Notes under the pieces: model-generated
The model's database searches: none
Told to the model about the DNA's origin: nothing
The model's input: only the letters and a program-made list of their open reading frames with translations
NCBI RefSeq assembly: GCF_020921035.1
Contig: NC_063151.1
Location: 30,572,934-30,636,933 of the forward strand
Origin: Rhodamnia argentea
Lineage: Eukaryota > Streptophyta > Magnoliopsida > Myrtales > Myrtaceae
Length of the DNA stretch: 64,000 nucleotides
Reading direction: 5' to 3'
Shown here: positions 11,262 through 20,625 of the stretch, piece after piece
Layout of the letters: each line of letters begins with the position of its first letter
How positions within the stretch are numbered: position 1 is the first letter of the stretch
Made by a program: the position numbers and the translations under genes

Positions 11262-12165
11262 GGCTCCGTTTATTTCACGAAAAATGAGGTGTTTATGAAA
11301 AAAGTTTTTCATAAAGTCGTTTTCTAAGAAAATAGCAGTATTTTTTTATATGTGGCTGAAACATAAAAATAAATTCGGAAATATTTTCCATTGTTTAGTG
11401 AGGAAAATCAATTTCTATAGCTCATAATTTTTTATTTTTTTAATTATTGTTTACTTTTTTCGAGAGAGATTGAACAGTCGGGCTGTTGCTCTGATGCTCG
11501 CCGCCGCCGCTCCTCTTCGGAGCCGTCTTGCACTGGAGCCTCGGGCTGCTGGGCACAGACGAGGCGGGCATGGCCGTAGAGGTCCGACAGCGGAGGCTGG
11601 GGCTCAGCGCCAGCTGCAGCTGCGGCTGAGACGGGGAGCGGGGGTGGAGGGATTGGAGAAGGACCCGAATTTGGAGGAGATTCTGGGGCTATTGCCGACG
11701 CTGCCGCCATTGTTGAGGCGCGGGAGCTTGCAGGAGAAGGTCTTGGCGGCGGCGGCGGCGTCGTCTTTGGGGAAGGAGGTCCAGATCGCTCTTCGAGGAC
11801 CATCGTTCGTCGCTCTATCTGCTTCGTTTGAAAGGGGGAAGAGAGAGAGCATGAACGAGGAGAGAGACCAGGGATGGAGGAGAGAGAGAGAGCAGGGATG
11901 TGGAGAGAGAACGTGGATTGAAAAGAGAGAATAGGGATGAGGAGAGAGAAGTTTTGTTTTTCCAATTCCAGAAACTCACGTGCTAAAGACAAGTCTGAGA
12001 TCGAGAGAAAGAATGTTTTCTATTTCTCGAAAAAGAAAATTATTTTCTTTAGTTGTAAAAGATTTTCTCTGTTGATTGGAAAATATTTTTCATTGATCAC
12101 TCATTTTTCGTCATTTAAATATTAAAAATTGGAGAAAATATTTTTTGGGTGAAACAAACGAAGCC
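11262..12165. mobile_element. TIR element (904 bp) carrying a GC-rich exon-like segment
   Basis: The left terminus ggctccgtttatttcacg and the reverse complement of the right terminus ggcttcgtttgtttcac match, and TTTA flanks both sides (11258-11261 and 12166-12169). Both arms are AT-rich and can pair further in. The centre (about 11470-11930) is abruptly GC-rich and on the minus strand has open frames of coding character, for example one reading AIWTSFPKDDAAAAAKTFSC and, in another frame, a Pro/Ala-rich peptide. This looks like a host 5' exon picked up by a non-autonomous transposon. I do not recognise the donor gene. GA-rich sequence around 11830-11960 resembles a plant 5' UTR joined to it. 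Confidence 0.6.
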
Positions 12166-12422
12166 TTTAAACAGTTCAGAATTTGTACTTAGCACAACAT
12201 CCGTGGATTGCCTTGTTCTTTCCCCTTTCACGGCAGCAAGCAAATCAAGAAACGCATAGAGAGACAAAGCTCCTCCGTCAAACGAGGATGATTATTTAAC
12301 AAAATTATAAATAGTTAAATACAACACGCGGCTCCACTACAATCACAATCACTAATTCCGACAACGTACGTATGAACAATAATGTGCGAAAAGTTACTAA
12401 TTTTAAGCTTAAACTAAAATCT

Positions 12423-13157
12423 CTAGATAGCCAGGGCGGCCCACACAGCCAATCCACTCCAAATCACCACGGCTCGGATCGAACTTGAGCCGGACTCGTC
12501 GTTCACCGGGCTCGCAGCGGTGTCCGGCGATATGCTCTCCGGCATTGGGCTCGGCGGGCTTCCGGTGCTCGGGAACATCGCTGGCGACTCCGCAGGCGTC
12601 GCTGAGCTCGAAGGAATGCCGGCCGCCTCGGGAGTCGCGGCACTTGCTGGTACTTCCGCGGCTGGCGGAGAACTGACCGGTGCGGACGCTGGGGAAACGG
12701 CTGGCGCTGCTGCGGTAGGAGCGCTTGCCGGGGTCGCGGTGGGAGCGCTCGCCGGGGTCGTGGAAGGAGTGCTCACAGGTGCCGTAGCCGGGGTCTGAGG
12801 GGTCGGAGGAGCAGTGGCCGGAGATTGAACCGGAGCAGACGCGCCGGACGGAGGAGCGGCGGCCGGAGACTTGGAGGGTGGAACCGAAGGAGCAGTCGAC
12901 GTCGCCGGAGAAATTTTCGGAGCAGATGCGGGCGGTGAGGATGTTGGTGATGCTGCTGGAGACTTGGCAGGAGGCGCGACAGAACTCGTCGGAGGAGTGG
13001 CCGAACTCGTCGGAGGAGTGGCCTTACTCGTCGGCGGCGGCGACGTTTTGGCCGACGAAGGTGACGGAGAAGGCGCATTGTCGGCAGATTGCGCGGGGCA
13101 CGAGAGATTCAACACGAGAAGCGCCAGAATCGCAAATTCTGCGACGAATCCACGCAT
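12423..13157 (-). CDS. Classical arabinogalactan protein, GPI-anchored
   Basis: A 244-residue Pro/Ala/Ser/Thr-rich protein. The chosen ATG (13157, MRGFVAEFAILALL) begins a clean secretion signal ending near SCPAQSA; an in-frame codon further upstream would bury the signal and is rejected. The mature part is almost wholly AP, SP, TP and PP dipeptides (SPPPTSKATPP, TSSVAPP, ATAPVS), the glycomodules of arabinogalactan proteins on which Pro is hydroxylated and O-glycosylated. The C-terminus (NDESGSSS, then a hydrophobic tail ending VWAALAI) is a GPI-attachment signal. The product should sit on the outer plasma membrane/cell wall. It lacks the Lys-rich block of the AGP17/18 type and is nearer AGP9-like proteins. 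Intronless. The exact paralogue cannot be told from this low-complexity sequence. Confidence 0.88.
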   Translation of the reverse strand: MRGFVAEFAILALLVLNLSCPAQSADNAPSPSPSSAKTSPPPTSKATPPTSSATPPTSSVAPPAKSPAASPTSSPPASAPKISPATSTAPSVPPSKSPAAAPPSGASAPVQSPATAPPTPQTPATAPVSTPSTTPASAPTATPASAPTAAAPAVSPASAPVSSPPAAEVPASAATPEAAGIPSSSATPAESPAMFPSTGSPPSPMPESISPDTAASPVNDESGSSSIRAVVIWSGLAVWAALAI

Positions 13158-13215
13158 TTTGGGCACCCTCGAGAAATCAAAGCCGAAATGCAAGACGAGT
13201 GCGGGTCCACGAAAA

Positions 13216-13316
13216 CTTTAGAGAGAGAGAGAGAGAGAGAGTCTTTGCCTTTTCTAGTGGTTTCTTTCTCTGTGTGTGAGAGAGAACGAAAGGGTGTAGA
13301 GAGAGAGAGATAGAGT
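13216..13316. repeat. GA-rich microsatellite tracts in the AGP 5' leader
   Basis: Short (GA)n runs at about 13220-13240, 13278-13290 and 13300-13320, immediately upstream of the AGP start codon. On the gene strand they form CT-rich sequence, common in plant 5' UTRs and core promoters. Confidence 0.65.
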
Positions 13317-13319
13317 GAG

Positions 13320-14521
13320 AGATGAATATAAAGCGGTTAACGGAGAAGAAAACGATTGAAAGAGCGAAGGGGAAAATGCGACCGTTGGGTGGGCGGGCGG
13401 GTGGGTGCGTGGGGGCCTAAGGGGTGACCGGCAACCGGGGAGGGAAAGTAGCCGTTGCTTGGACGGACAACAGCGGTGGACCCTCCGCGGGGTTTTGTCC
13501 TATTTGGCGGAACCGGAGATTCCCCCCCCGCCGGCGCAACGAGCATCAATCCCCTGCTCTCACGTCCACGGTAAGTAAGGCGTCTCGGTTGATGCGAGTG
13601 AATAGACGATTAAAGTGAGCAATTAATTGGTGTTTAGGGCGGATCGGCGGGAGACTAATTAAATTAATCAAGTCAAGTGAAGATTAAAGAACAGACCCGT
13701 TTCGGTCGAAAAGAGGAAGCATGAGCATGTGAATTTATGTCGTTTTGTTTGATCACGGGAAGAGGATCGCATCGGGTTCTGTTTTGGTTAATCTAGAGGC
13801 ATACTACTCGAAGCAAACCTTAACTTTTATGACCAATGTCGACGCTCGTGACTCAGTGCGAGGTAGTCCGCTTTATGTTCCAATCAAGCCATTTTTGCTA
13901 GGGCACCATGACCACGAGTCGCGTGGCAAGAGGATCGTCAGCGAGTTTCTGGTTTGGAGAGTTATTAACCTGCGTGGATAGATTGTTGCGAAGAGGTGAT
14001 TTGCAGTACGGCTGAGCTCGATCACATGACCGTTAAAAAATAAGGAAAATAACATAAATAGTTCATAGACTTTTGTCCAATGAGTAATGTGATTCCTAAA
14101 ATCTAACTCAATGTGTAATGTCGTCTATGATCTTTTAAGTTATTCAATATGTTCCCTATACTTTTGGTATGCTTTCAATTTAGCATTTCAATTATATAAA
14201 AAGATTTAATATATATCTCTAAACTTGAATTAATAGGGTTATAGTTCACTGATCAAATTAAGAATGTTATTGCATAAATTAAAACTTTAAAGACCACATT
14301 GAATATTAATGTAAAGTTGAAGGTTCATATGGAATAAATTAAAATATCTGAGATCATATTGAAAAATTAAAAGTTTAGAGATTCTGTTGCATGATCAAAG
14401 TTCATGAATTTTTTGTTTCTTTGTCCCCCTTTTTTTTTTTGGTCGAATTCCTCGTCCCTTGAAAATATGAGAAACAAGACGAAAGGACAAAGGCGGACAG
14501 TACTGCGCACTAGGGAGAAAC
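13320..14521. other. Intergenic spacer upstream of the AGP gene
   Basis: The part next to the AGP gene (13320-13560) is GC-rich and is probably its promoter. From about 14030 it becomes AT-rich with repetitive phrases such as 'taaaattaaaac'. No gene is supported. Confidence 0.45.
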
Positions 14522-15732
14522 GATAAAATATTAGGTGCTCTGGAGCGCCAACGCATTTCTAACGAAGACCACTTAAAAATCACCACGTGGTGAAGTGGGG
14601 CCCACCATTGAACTTATTTTGTCCCCTCTGTTAACTTTCCTTCTCCGTTGCTTTATTCCATTTCTGTTTCTTTTTTTTTGGCCGGTGAGGGCACTGGGCA
14701 AGGGTTGCCTCGCCCTCGCCGGATGCCGGAGAGGGCGGCGACCCTCGGCCAGGCCCTCGTCGGCCTCGGCCAGGCGACCCTCACCCAGATCTGGTGAGGG
14801 CCGGCCTGGCCTGTGGCCGGCGAGGGTAGCCCTCCTCCAGGCGAGGCGCGGAGAAGACAACGAAGCACTGGAGAGGGAGAGAGAGAGGTGGGAATCGCAA
14901 GTGAAGGCTTCCATGGCTCGGTCAAGAAAACGCAGCGCAATACGATCCTTCAACGCCATTGTTTCGTGCAACGCTGTCCGCGGCTTCAATTCTTCTTGTT
15001 TTTGGGTTTTTAGGTATCGTGCGTGTAGAACTCTCTCCTGTTCTACACATTTTGATGTCTGCAGTTTTAGGACTAGAGGTTTCTGGGTTTTAGGTGCTTG
15101 CGGCTTCGCTTCTTCTGGGTTTTAGATGTGTGCGGCTTCCATTCTTCTGGGTTTTAGGGTCTCTCCGGCAGCCGGCGAGGGTGAGGCAACCCTCGTCGGC
15201 CCCTCGCCAAGGCCGACGACTGGCCACCAGAAAGGGTCGCTATCGCCGGATCCTGCGAGGACCGCCCACGCCGTATCTGGCGAGGCCTCGACCCTCGCGG
15301 CCTGGACGAGGGCCGACCTCGCCGGATTTGGCGAGAGCTCGACCCTATCCGCCTGGGCGAGGGGCTGAAGGTGAGGGTGAGCGTGAGGGTGAGGACGAGG
15401 GCGGGGGCGAGGGCGAGGGGGAAGCAATCCGGGAAGTTGAAGGTGTCACCGAAGTTTGATGATGTGGCTGAGGAGAAATGCAGGCGACGAAGATGTGGGT
15501 GTATGTCCCTTCTTCGTTTGCTCTTTCCTCTGAACTAAGAAGGAGAAAAGAAAAGAGAAGTAAAGAGGAAGGGAGAGATTCTGCTGGAGTTAACGGAGGG
15601 AAGGAGAGAGACTGACGGTGAGAGAGAAGCGGGAAAATAATCTGACAAGTGGGACCCAACTTGCCACGTGGCAATTTTTGAGCGGTCTTCTTTAGAGATG
15701 CGTTGGAGCTCCAGGTCCACTAATATTTTCTC
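14522..15732. mobile_element. Non-autonomous Mutator-like element (MULE), 1,211 bp, intact ends
   Basis: The left end GATAAAATATTAGGTGCTCT and the reverse complement of the right end GAGAAAATATTAGTGGACCT continue as matching inverted repeats for about 90 bases, through the ccaacgca(t)ttct, gaagacc and ccacgtgg motifs. A perfect 9-bp direct repeat, gggagaaac, flanks it at 14513-14521 and 15733-15741. Together these are diagnostic of the Mutator superfamily. The interior has no transposase. It holds a GC-rich degenerate minisatellite of gcgaggg/ccctcgcc units (about 14680-14840 and 15165-15415) and a short tandem repeat at about 15083-15157. The same terminus type marks the 3547-4269 element. 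The perfect target duplication suggests a fairly young insertion. Confidence 0.9.
15083..15157. repeat. Tandem ~35-bp repeat inside the MULE
   Basis: Successive copies of a gtgcttgcggcttcgc / ttcttctgggttttag-type unit run through here, with a more diverged copy just upstream around 14980-15015. They show internal expansion of whatever sequence the element carries between its GC-rich blocks. Confidence 0.6.
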
Positions 15733-18180
15733 GGGAGAAACGTTCATCTGGTCTGGTCAATTGTCGGAAGGTCCACGTGGGACCATGTTGAGATGATTCA
15801 ATGATTGTGAGATTAATCTGGCGCACGAGCACATTTTGATATTGGAGGGAAATTTCAGCTCTTGGGCTCAAACCTAACGGGGCTTCAGATTGAGAATATC
15901 TCCACGCGCCAGTGCCACTGACAGGGATAAGGCCCAATAAATCTGGGCCCGAGGCCCGATTTATCTGGGCTTAGGGGCTTTTGTGTTGGACCGGACGGTT
16001 GAGGTTAAGATTTCCCGAGGTTAACCATCGATGCCTTTCGAACACCCGCCCGCCCCCAAAAAAAAAACTAGCGATGCCCAGTCTGCTTCGCGAATCGTAA
16101 AAGGGTTAATGGATCTTTAGCGCGTGATCCGTTTTGTTGAGCTTTTTCCTAAAGTTTGCTTTTGGTGCTCGCCCAAATCTTCCATGTGGTAGAGAAGGGA
16201 TGAGTGAATTCAGATCAAGAATTTAAAATCTATGATGTCAGAGTTGGTTCTCAGTTTTTAGAATTGCAAGCCAAATCGGTCCACCCTGAAATTGGCCTAT
16301 AACCAAAGTGGTCAAATCCAGGGTGGACCCAGAAACCGGTCTATTTTTTGCTCCTTTTTTTGTAAATTAAGGAGAGATGCCAAACATGTGGGTCGGGTCA
16401 GATTTGTATCGGGACGAATATGGTCCTACCCATATCCAACCCGTATTACTTAAACAGTTATATATTTAACCAAATCCTAGAATACTTATTTTTTATAATT
16501 TGATTTAAAAAATGATATTACTAAAACACTTTTATGCAATGCAAATTTAATAAAAAAATTACAGTTTTTTTAATTTTCTCTTTTTTTCCCTCATACGTTC
16601 GGCGGCGGGGGGTGGCATTCCACCTCTTGAACAATTTTTACATTTTTTAATTATATTTTTCTTTCTTTTTTTGTTTTACTCAAAAAAATATAAAATATAA
16701 AATAATATTCTCGAGGCCCATTGACCCAAGCCAAGTCTAACCCACTTAATTTTTTAGATGGGTCAAAAATCAGTTCTACTGTGTGATCTATTTTTGACTC
16801 ATCCGATGCAACTTTCACTTTTTGGACCCATTTTCACTTGGCCGTTTAAAAATTTACGACATGCATACAACTCATTTGTACAAAATATGGGGTCAGAAAA
16901 TGGGCCATGGACTCATATTGATGGCTCTAAAAATAAGTATATTTGAATCGTGTATGTGAACGTACAAATTCGACATGAAAATAAATACAAGATCAAAGAA
17001 AATACTTCAACAGGAAGAATATGTTTTAAATATAAAAGATTTAGTGTAGGTTTTGAAACAGTTCTACTCAAGAACCAGGCGAACCCGAACCTGGAACCGG
17101 TCAGGCAAGGTCGGCAATTCGATTCCCCGGTTGAACCGCCCGATTGCTCATCCCTGCTGCATAGAGAAAAGTCGTATAGATGACAGGCGACAAGGTTTCA
17201 CTATCATTTGTCTTGTGAGCGGGCATGAACGACAAATGAGGCTTTTGATCCGAGAGCCTAAAGTGAGCCGCCTCTCGATCGGTCGCGTCATCGTTTGTCA
17301 TTCGCCCATAGCTTATAAAAGCGGCGAAATAAGCTTTATAGGAGAATAATGAAAAATCTCAACAGCTTATAGAAGTTTCTAGGAGGCCATCTCATCTTTA
17401 TTTTGAAGGTGCTGCGGCTCCAAAACATGCATTACCAAAGTTTGAGGAGCTTTCGGTGAAGTTGCATGCAAGTGAGGCGATTGGTCTTTTTTTTTTTTTT
17501 TTTTTGTGGGCCCCCCTTCAATTCGTATAGTTGTGTTATGAACTCACATGCACATTGGATCTCATGTGTAATCTCGACATTTCATGAAGAGCTCTCTTGG
17601 ATGAGTGCGGAAGATTATCGACTAAACTGTATTCCCGTGCCAATAACTAAAATAGAGAGATGAACGGTTAGTATTTGTCATTGGCTCCCGTTCGAGCGTT
17701 TTGAGATATGAATCTCTCAATAATTTTGTTTCCCTCGAATTAGATTCAACCAAGAAATATCTTTCCCCGAAAGTCATTCCTCGATTTCCGTGACGGCTTT
17801 GAAAGTCATTCGATAATACTGTTCACAAATGGCCAGGCTCTGCTCTTATCGACTAAGTTTATCTCACGTCAATAGTAACAAAAAAAAATTGATATTTTTT
17901 GGGGTAAAGAAATTCTATCTAATCTGATGTATTAAACAAGATTTATTACATTTTTTTTTTGGGTACAAAATAACCTATTTAAAGAGTAAAAAACAAAAAG
18001 AAATTTGAAATTTTAATTCCAGTTGCGGTATTTTTTGGTCAACTCATCCAGAGCACGCAAAATGTGCTGAGTGGATGCGTAACACTGGCACGCACAAGGC
18101 TCACGTTAGCATCCACAGCACTCGCACAAGAAAGCAAAGAAAATAGAAAATGACCAGAAATTTCTCAGCTCCGCCTACCC
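15733..18180. other. Intergenic spacer with diverged repeats
   Basis: No gene is supported. Between about 16240 and 17160 there are degenerate gggtcggg/ccaacccg, acccatttt and aaccggt motifs arranged with opposing orientation, resembling an old TIR element, but I could not pair ends or target duplications. A long T run lies at about 17488-17505. Confidence 0.4.
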
Positions 18181-18429
18181 TTTTCTCTCTCTCTCACAGA
18201 CACAAGCTTCCAGATTAGGGTTTCCCTCTCTCCATCTCTCTCTACTCTTCCACAGACGCAAGGGTAAAACACTTTCTTTTCACTGGTAAGATCGCGAAAC
18301 GCCTCGTCGATTCCGTGTTTTGCTTTCCTCGATCGCACATGTAGCTAGTCGTTTCTTGAGTATTTGTTCGGGTAGAGCGGGATCGATTTCTCTCTCGCCT
18401 GAGTGCTAAACCCTAGGAGAGAGAAAAGA

Positions 18430-20625
18430 ATGGATGAAGGAGAGGGAGGGTACGGGGAGGGTGGGGATCAGATGGATCAGTTCCACCGCAACGAGGCGAT
18501 CTCTGCGGTCGCCGATGAGGGGTTTTTAGTCGAGGAGGACGACGATTACGAGGATTTGTACAACGACGTGAATGTTGGGGAGAATTTCCTCCAGACCATG
18601 CGGAAGAATGAGGATTTAGGGTTTAGAAACGATGCTGTGGAGGAGAAGAAGATTGAGCCTCCGATGGTCCCGCCCGAGTCTAGTCACGGCGTTTCGATAC
18701 CTGGTGTCGGGGGCGGCGAAAGTGGGGTTGTTGGTGGGGTTGTTGATGGTGGAGGAGATTCTAGGGTTTCGGGGTATCAAAACCAGGGTTTTAGAGGGAA
18801 TGAAATGAAGGGACCAAGTGCATCGGGGCTGGTGGTTGGACAACAACGGAGCGGAGGGCTTAGGGTTGAATTAGGGCCAGTGTCTAGTAAGGTTAACGAA
18901 ATGGAGTTACAGAGTGGAAGTAGAAGTGACGTAGGGCCTCAAGGGATTGGACAGCAGCCACATGCTGGTGGTGTAGGTAATGTTGCCAATGTCGGTAGCA
19001 TTCCTACTACCGGAAATGAGGTTTTAGCTAGGCAAAGTGGAGGAGGAGCTGTAAAAGGGGTTGGTGGAAATGGTATGGTGAATCCGGGTGTCAATAACGT
19101 ATCTGCTGGTGCCGTTGCTGTCACCGTTGCTGGTGCCAGTGCTAGCGTTGGCACTAATGTGGGTGGGGGTGCAGGAGGAGGTGGAGGAACGATACTGTTT
19201 GTGGGGGATTTGCATTGGTGGACAACCGATGCTGAGCTGGAGGGAGAGCTGTGCAAATATGGGCCGGTGAAGGAGGTCAAATTTTTCGATGAGAAAGCAA
19301 GTGGAAAGTCCAAAGGGTATTGTCAGGTTGAGTTTTATGACCCAGCAGCTGCAACATCCTGTAAGGAAGGTATGAATGGACATGTCTTTAATGGCAGACC
19401 GTGTGTAGTTGCTTTTGCATCGCCTTATAGTGTCAAGAGAATGGGAGAAGCTCAAGTGAATAGGAATCAACAAATGGCTCAGGCTGCACTTTCTCAGGCT
19501 AGACGAGGGCCTAATGAACCTGCAGCGAAGACCGGAGGAAATAACATCACCACTGGTGGCAACTATCAAGGTGGTGATAATAATAGAGGGTTTGGGAGAG
19601 GAAACTGGGGCAGGGGTAATGCAGGAATGGGAAATAGGGGTCCTGTTGGTCCAATGAGAAACAGGGGTGCTGGAGTGGGTGGGAGAGGCATCATGGGTAA
19701 TGGGGGCAATGGTTTTGGCCAGGGTATTGGCGGTACCCCTCCATTATTACACCCTCAGTCGATGATGGGTCAAGGTTTTGATCCAGCTTTTGGTGGACCG
19801 ATGGGTAGGATGGGGAGCTATGGTGGCTTCCCTGGTGCTCCTACTCCTCCATTTTCTGGTATAATGCCTTCATTCCCTGGTGGGCCTATGGGAGGTGTCG
19901 GCTTACCTGGGGTAGCTCCTCATGTGAATCCTGCATTTTTTGGGAGAGGGATGCCGATGAATGCAATGGGGATGATGCCCACATCTGGTGTTGAGGGACC
20001 TAACATGGGGATGTGGTCTGATCCTAATATGGGTGGATGGGGCGGTGATGATCATGGTGGGGGTCGAGCAGGTGAGTCCAGTTATGGGGAAGAAGCTGCT
20101 TCTGATCATCAGTATGGTGAGGTGAGTCATGATAGAGGAGGGGGTTGGCCACCCAACAAGGAAAAGGATAGGAGTTTTGAGAGGGACTGGTCAGGTTCTT
20201 CTGACAGAAGATACAGGGATGATAGAGATCCGGGCTATGACAGAGAAATGCCTAGAGAGAAGGATGTGGGTCATGATCATGAGTGGTCAGAGAGGAGGCC
20301 CCGTGAGGATAGAGATATCAGTAGAGAACGTGACAGAGAACGTGATAGGGACAGGGAACGTTCCCGTGATCGTGATCGTGACAGAGATAGGGAGAGGGAC
20401 CGGGAAAGGGACAGGGAACGAGACCGGGATCGGTACAGGGAGGACAGAGACAGATATGCGGATCATTATAGGCATAGGGACCGTGAGCCAGAGCATGATG
20501 ATGAGTATGAAAGAGGGCGGTCCTCAAGAACTCATAGCAAGTCAAGAGTATTGCAAGAGGAGGACCATCGCTCAAAATCAAGGGATGCTGATTATGGAAA
20601 GAGGCGTCGCCTTACCTCTGAATAA
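18430..20625 (+). CDS. CFI59: CFIm59/68-type RNA-binding protein (pre-mRNA cleavage factor I large subunit)
   Basis: A 731-aa protein in one coding exon, starting at ATG 18430 (MDEGEGGYGEGGDQMDQF); the open frame begins earlier only through a non-ATG codon. Order: an acidic N-terminus (VEEDDDYEDLYNDVNVG) conserved in this plant family; a Gly-rich, low-complexity linker; one RRM at about residues 254-335 with RNP2 ILFVGDL and RNP1 KSKGYCQVEF; a Gly/Met/Pro-rich region with RG and GNRG repeats; and a C-terminal RE/RD mixed-charge region (about 585-731) ending KRRRLTSE. This architecture matches the large subunit of cleavage factor I, which with CFIm25 binds UGUA elements and influences poly(A) site choice in the nucleus. 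Arabidopsis has two such proteins, CFI59 and CFI68; synteny favours CFI59. The CT-rich 5' leader at about 18180-18300 fits a highly expressed housekeeping gene. Confidence 0.88.
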   Translation: MDEGEGGYGEGGDQMDQFHRNEAISAVADEGFLVEEDDDYEDLYNDVNVGENFLQTMRKNEDLGFRNDAVEEKKIEPPMVPPESSHGVSIPGVGGGESGVVGGVVDGGGDSRVSGYQNQGFRGNEMKGPSASGLVVGQQRSGGLRVELGPVSSKVNEMELQSGSRSDVGPQGIGQQPHAGGVGNVANVGSIPTTGNEVLARQSGGGAVKGVGGNGMVNPGVNNVSAGAVAVTVAGASASVGTNVGGGAGGGGGTILFVGDLHWWTTDAELEGELCKYGPVKEVKFFDEKASGKSKGYCQVEFYDPAAATSCKEGMNGHVFNGRPCVVAFASPYSVKRMGEAQVNRNQQMAQAALSQARRGPNEPAAKTGGNNITTGGNYQGGDNNRGFGRGNWGRGNAGMGNRGPVGPMRNRGAGVGGRGIMGNGGNGFGQGIGGTPPLLHPQSMMGQGFDPAFGGPMGRMGSYGGFPGAPTPPFSGIMPSFPGGPMGGVGLPGVAPHVNPAFFGRGMPMNAMGMMPTSGVEGPNMGMWSDPNMGGWGGDDHGGGRAGESSYGEEAASDHQYGEVSHDRGGGWPPNKEKDRSFERDWSGSSDRRYRDDRDPGYDREMPREKDVGHDHEWSERRPREDRDISRERDRERDRDRERSRDRDRDRDRERDRERDRERDRDRYREDRDRYADHYRHRDREPEHDDEYERGRSSRTHSKSRVLQEEDHRSKSRDADYGKRRRLTSE

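Noticed and set aside
12485-13279. Plus-strand Gly/Ala/Glu-rich frames over the AGP gene
   Set aside because: Shadows of the Pro/Ala-rich minus-strand coding sequence.
14595-15459. Several 80-176 codon open frames within the MULE
   Set aside because: They arise from GC-rich repeats in all frames, lack domains, and end at element features rather than gene features.
18403-18429. Upstream extension of the CFI59-type protein
   Set aside because: The first codon would be GTG; the conserved N-terminus starts at ATG 18430.
19024-19569. Minus-strand 181-codon frame within the CFI59-type gene
   Set aside because: Antisense to the RRM coding sequence; no domain of its own.
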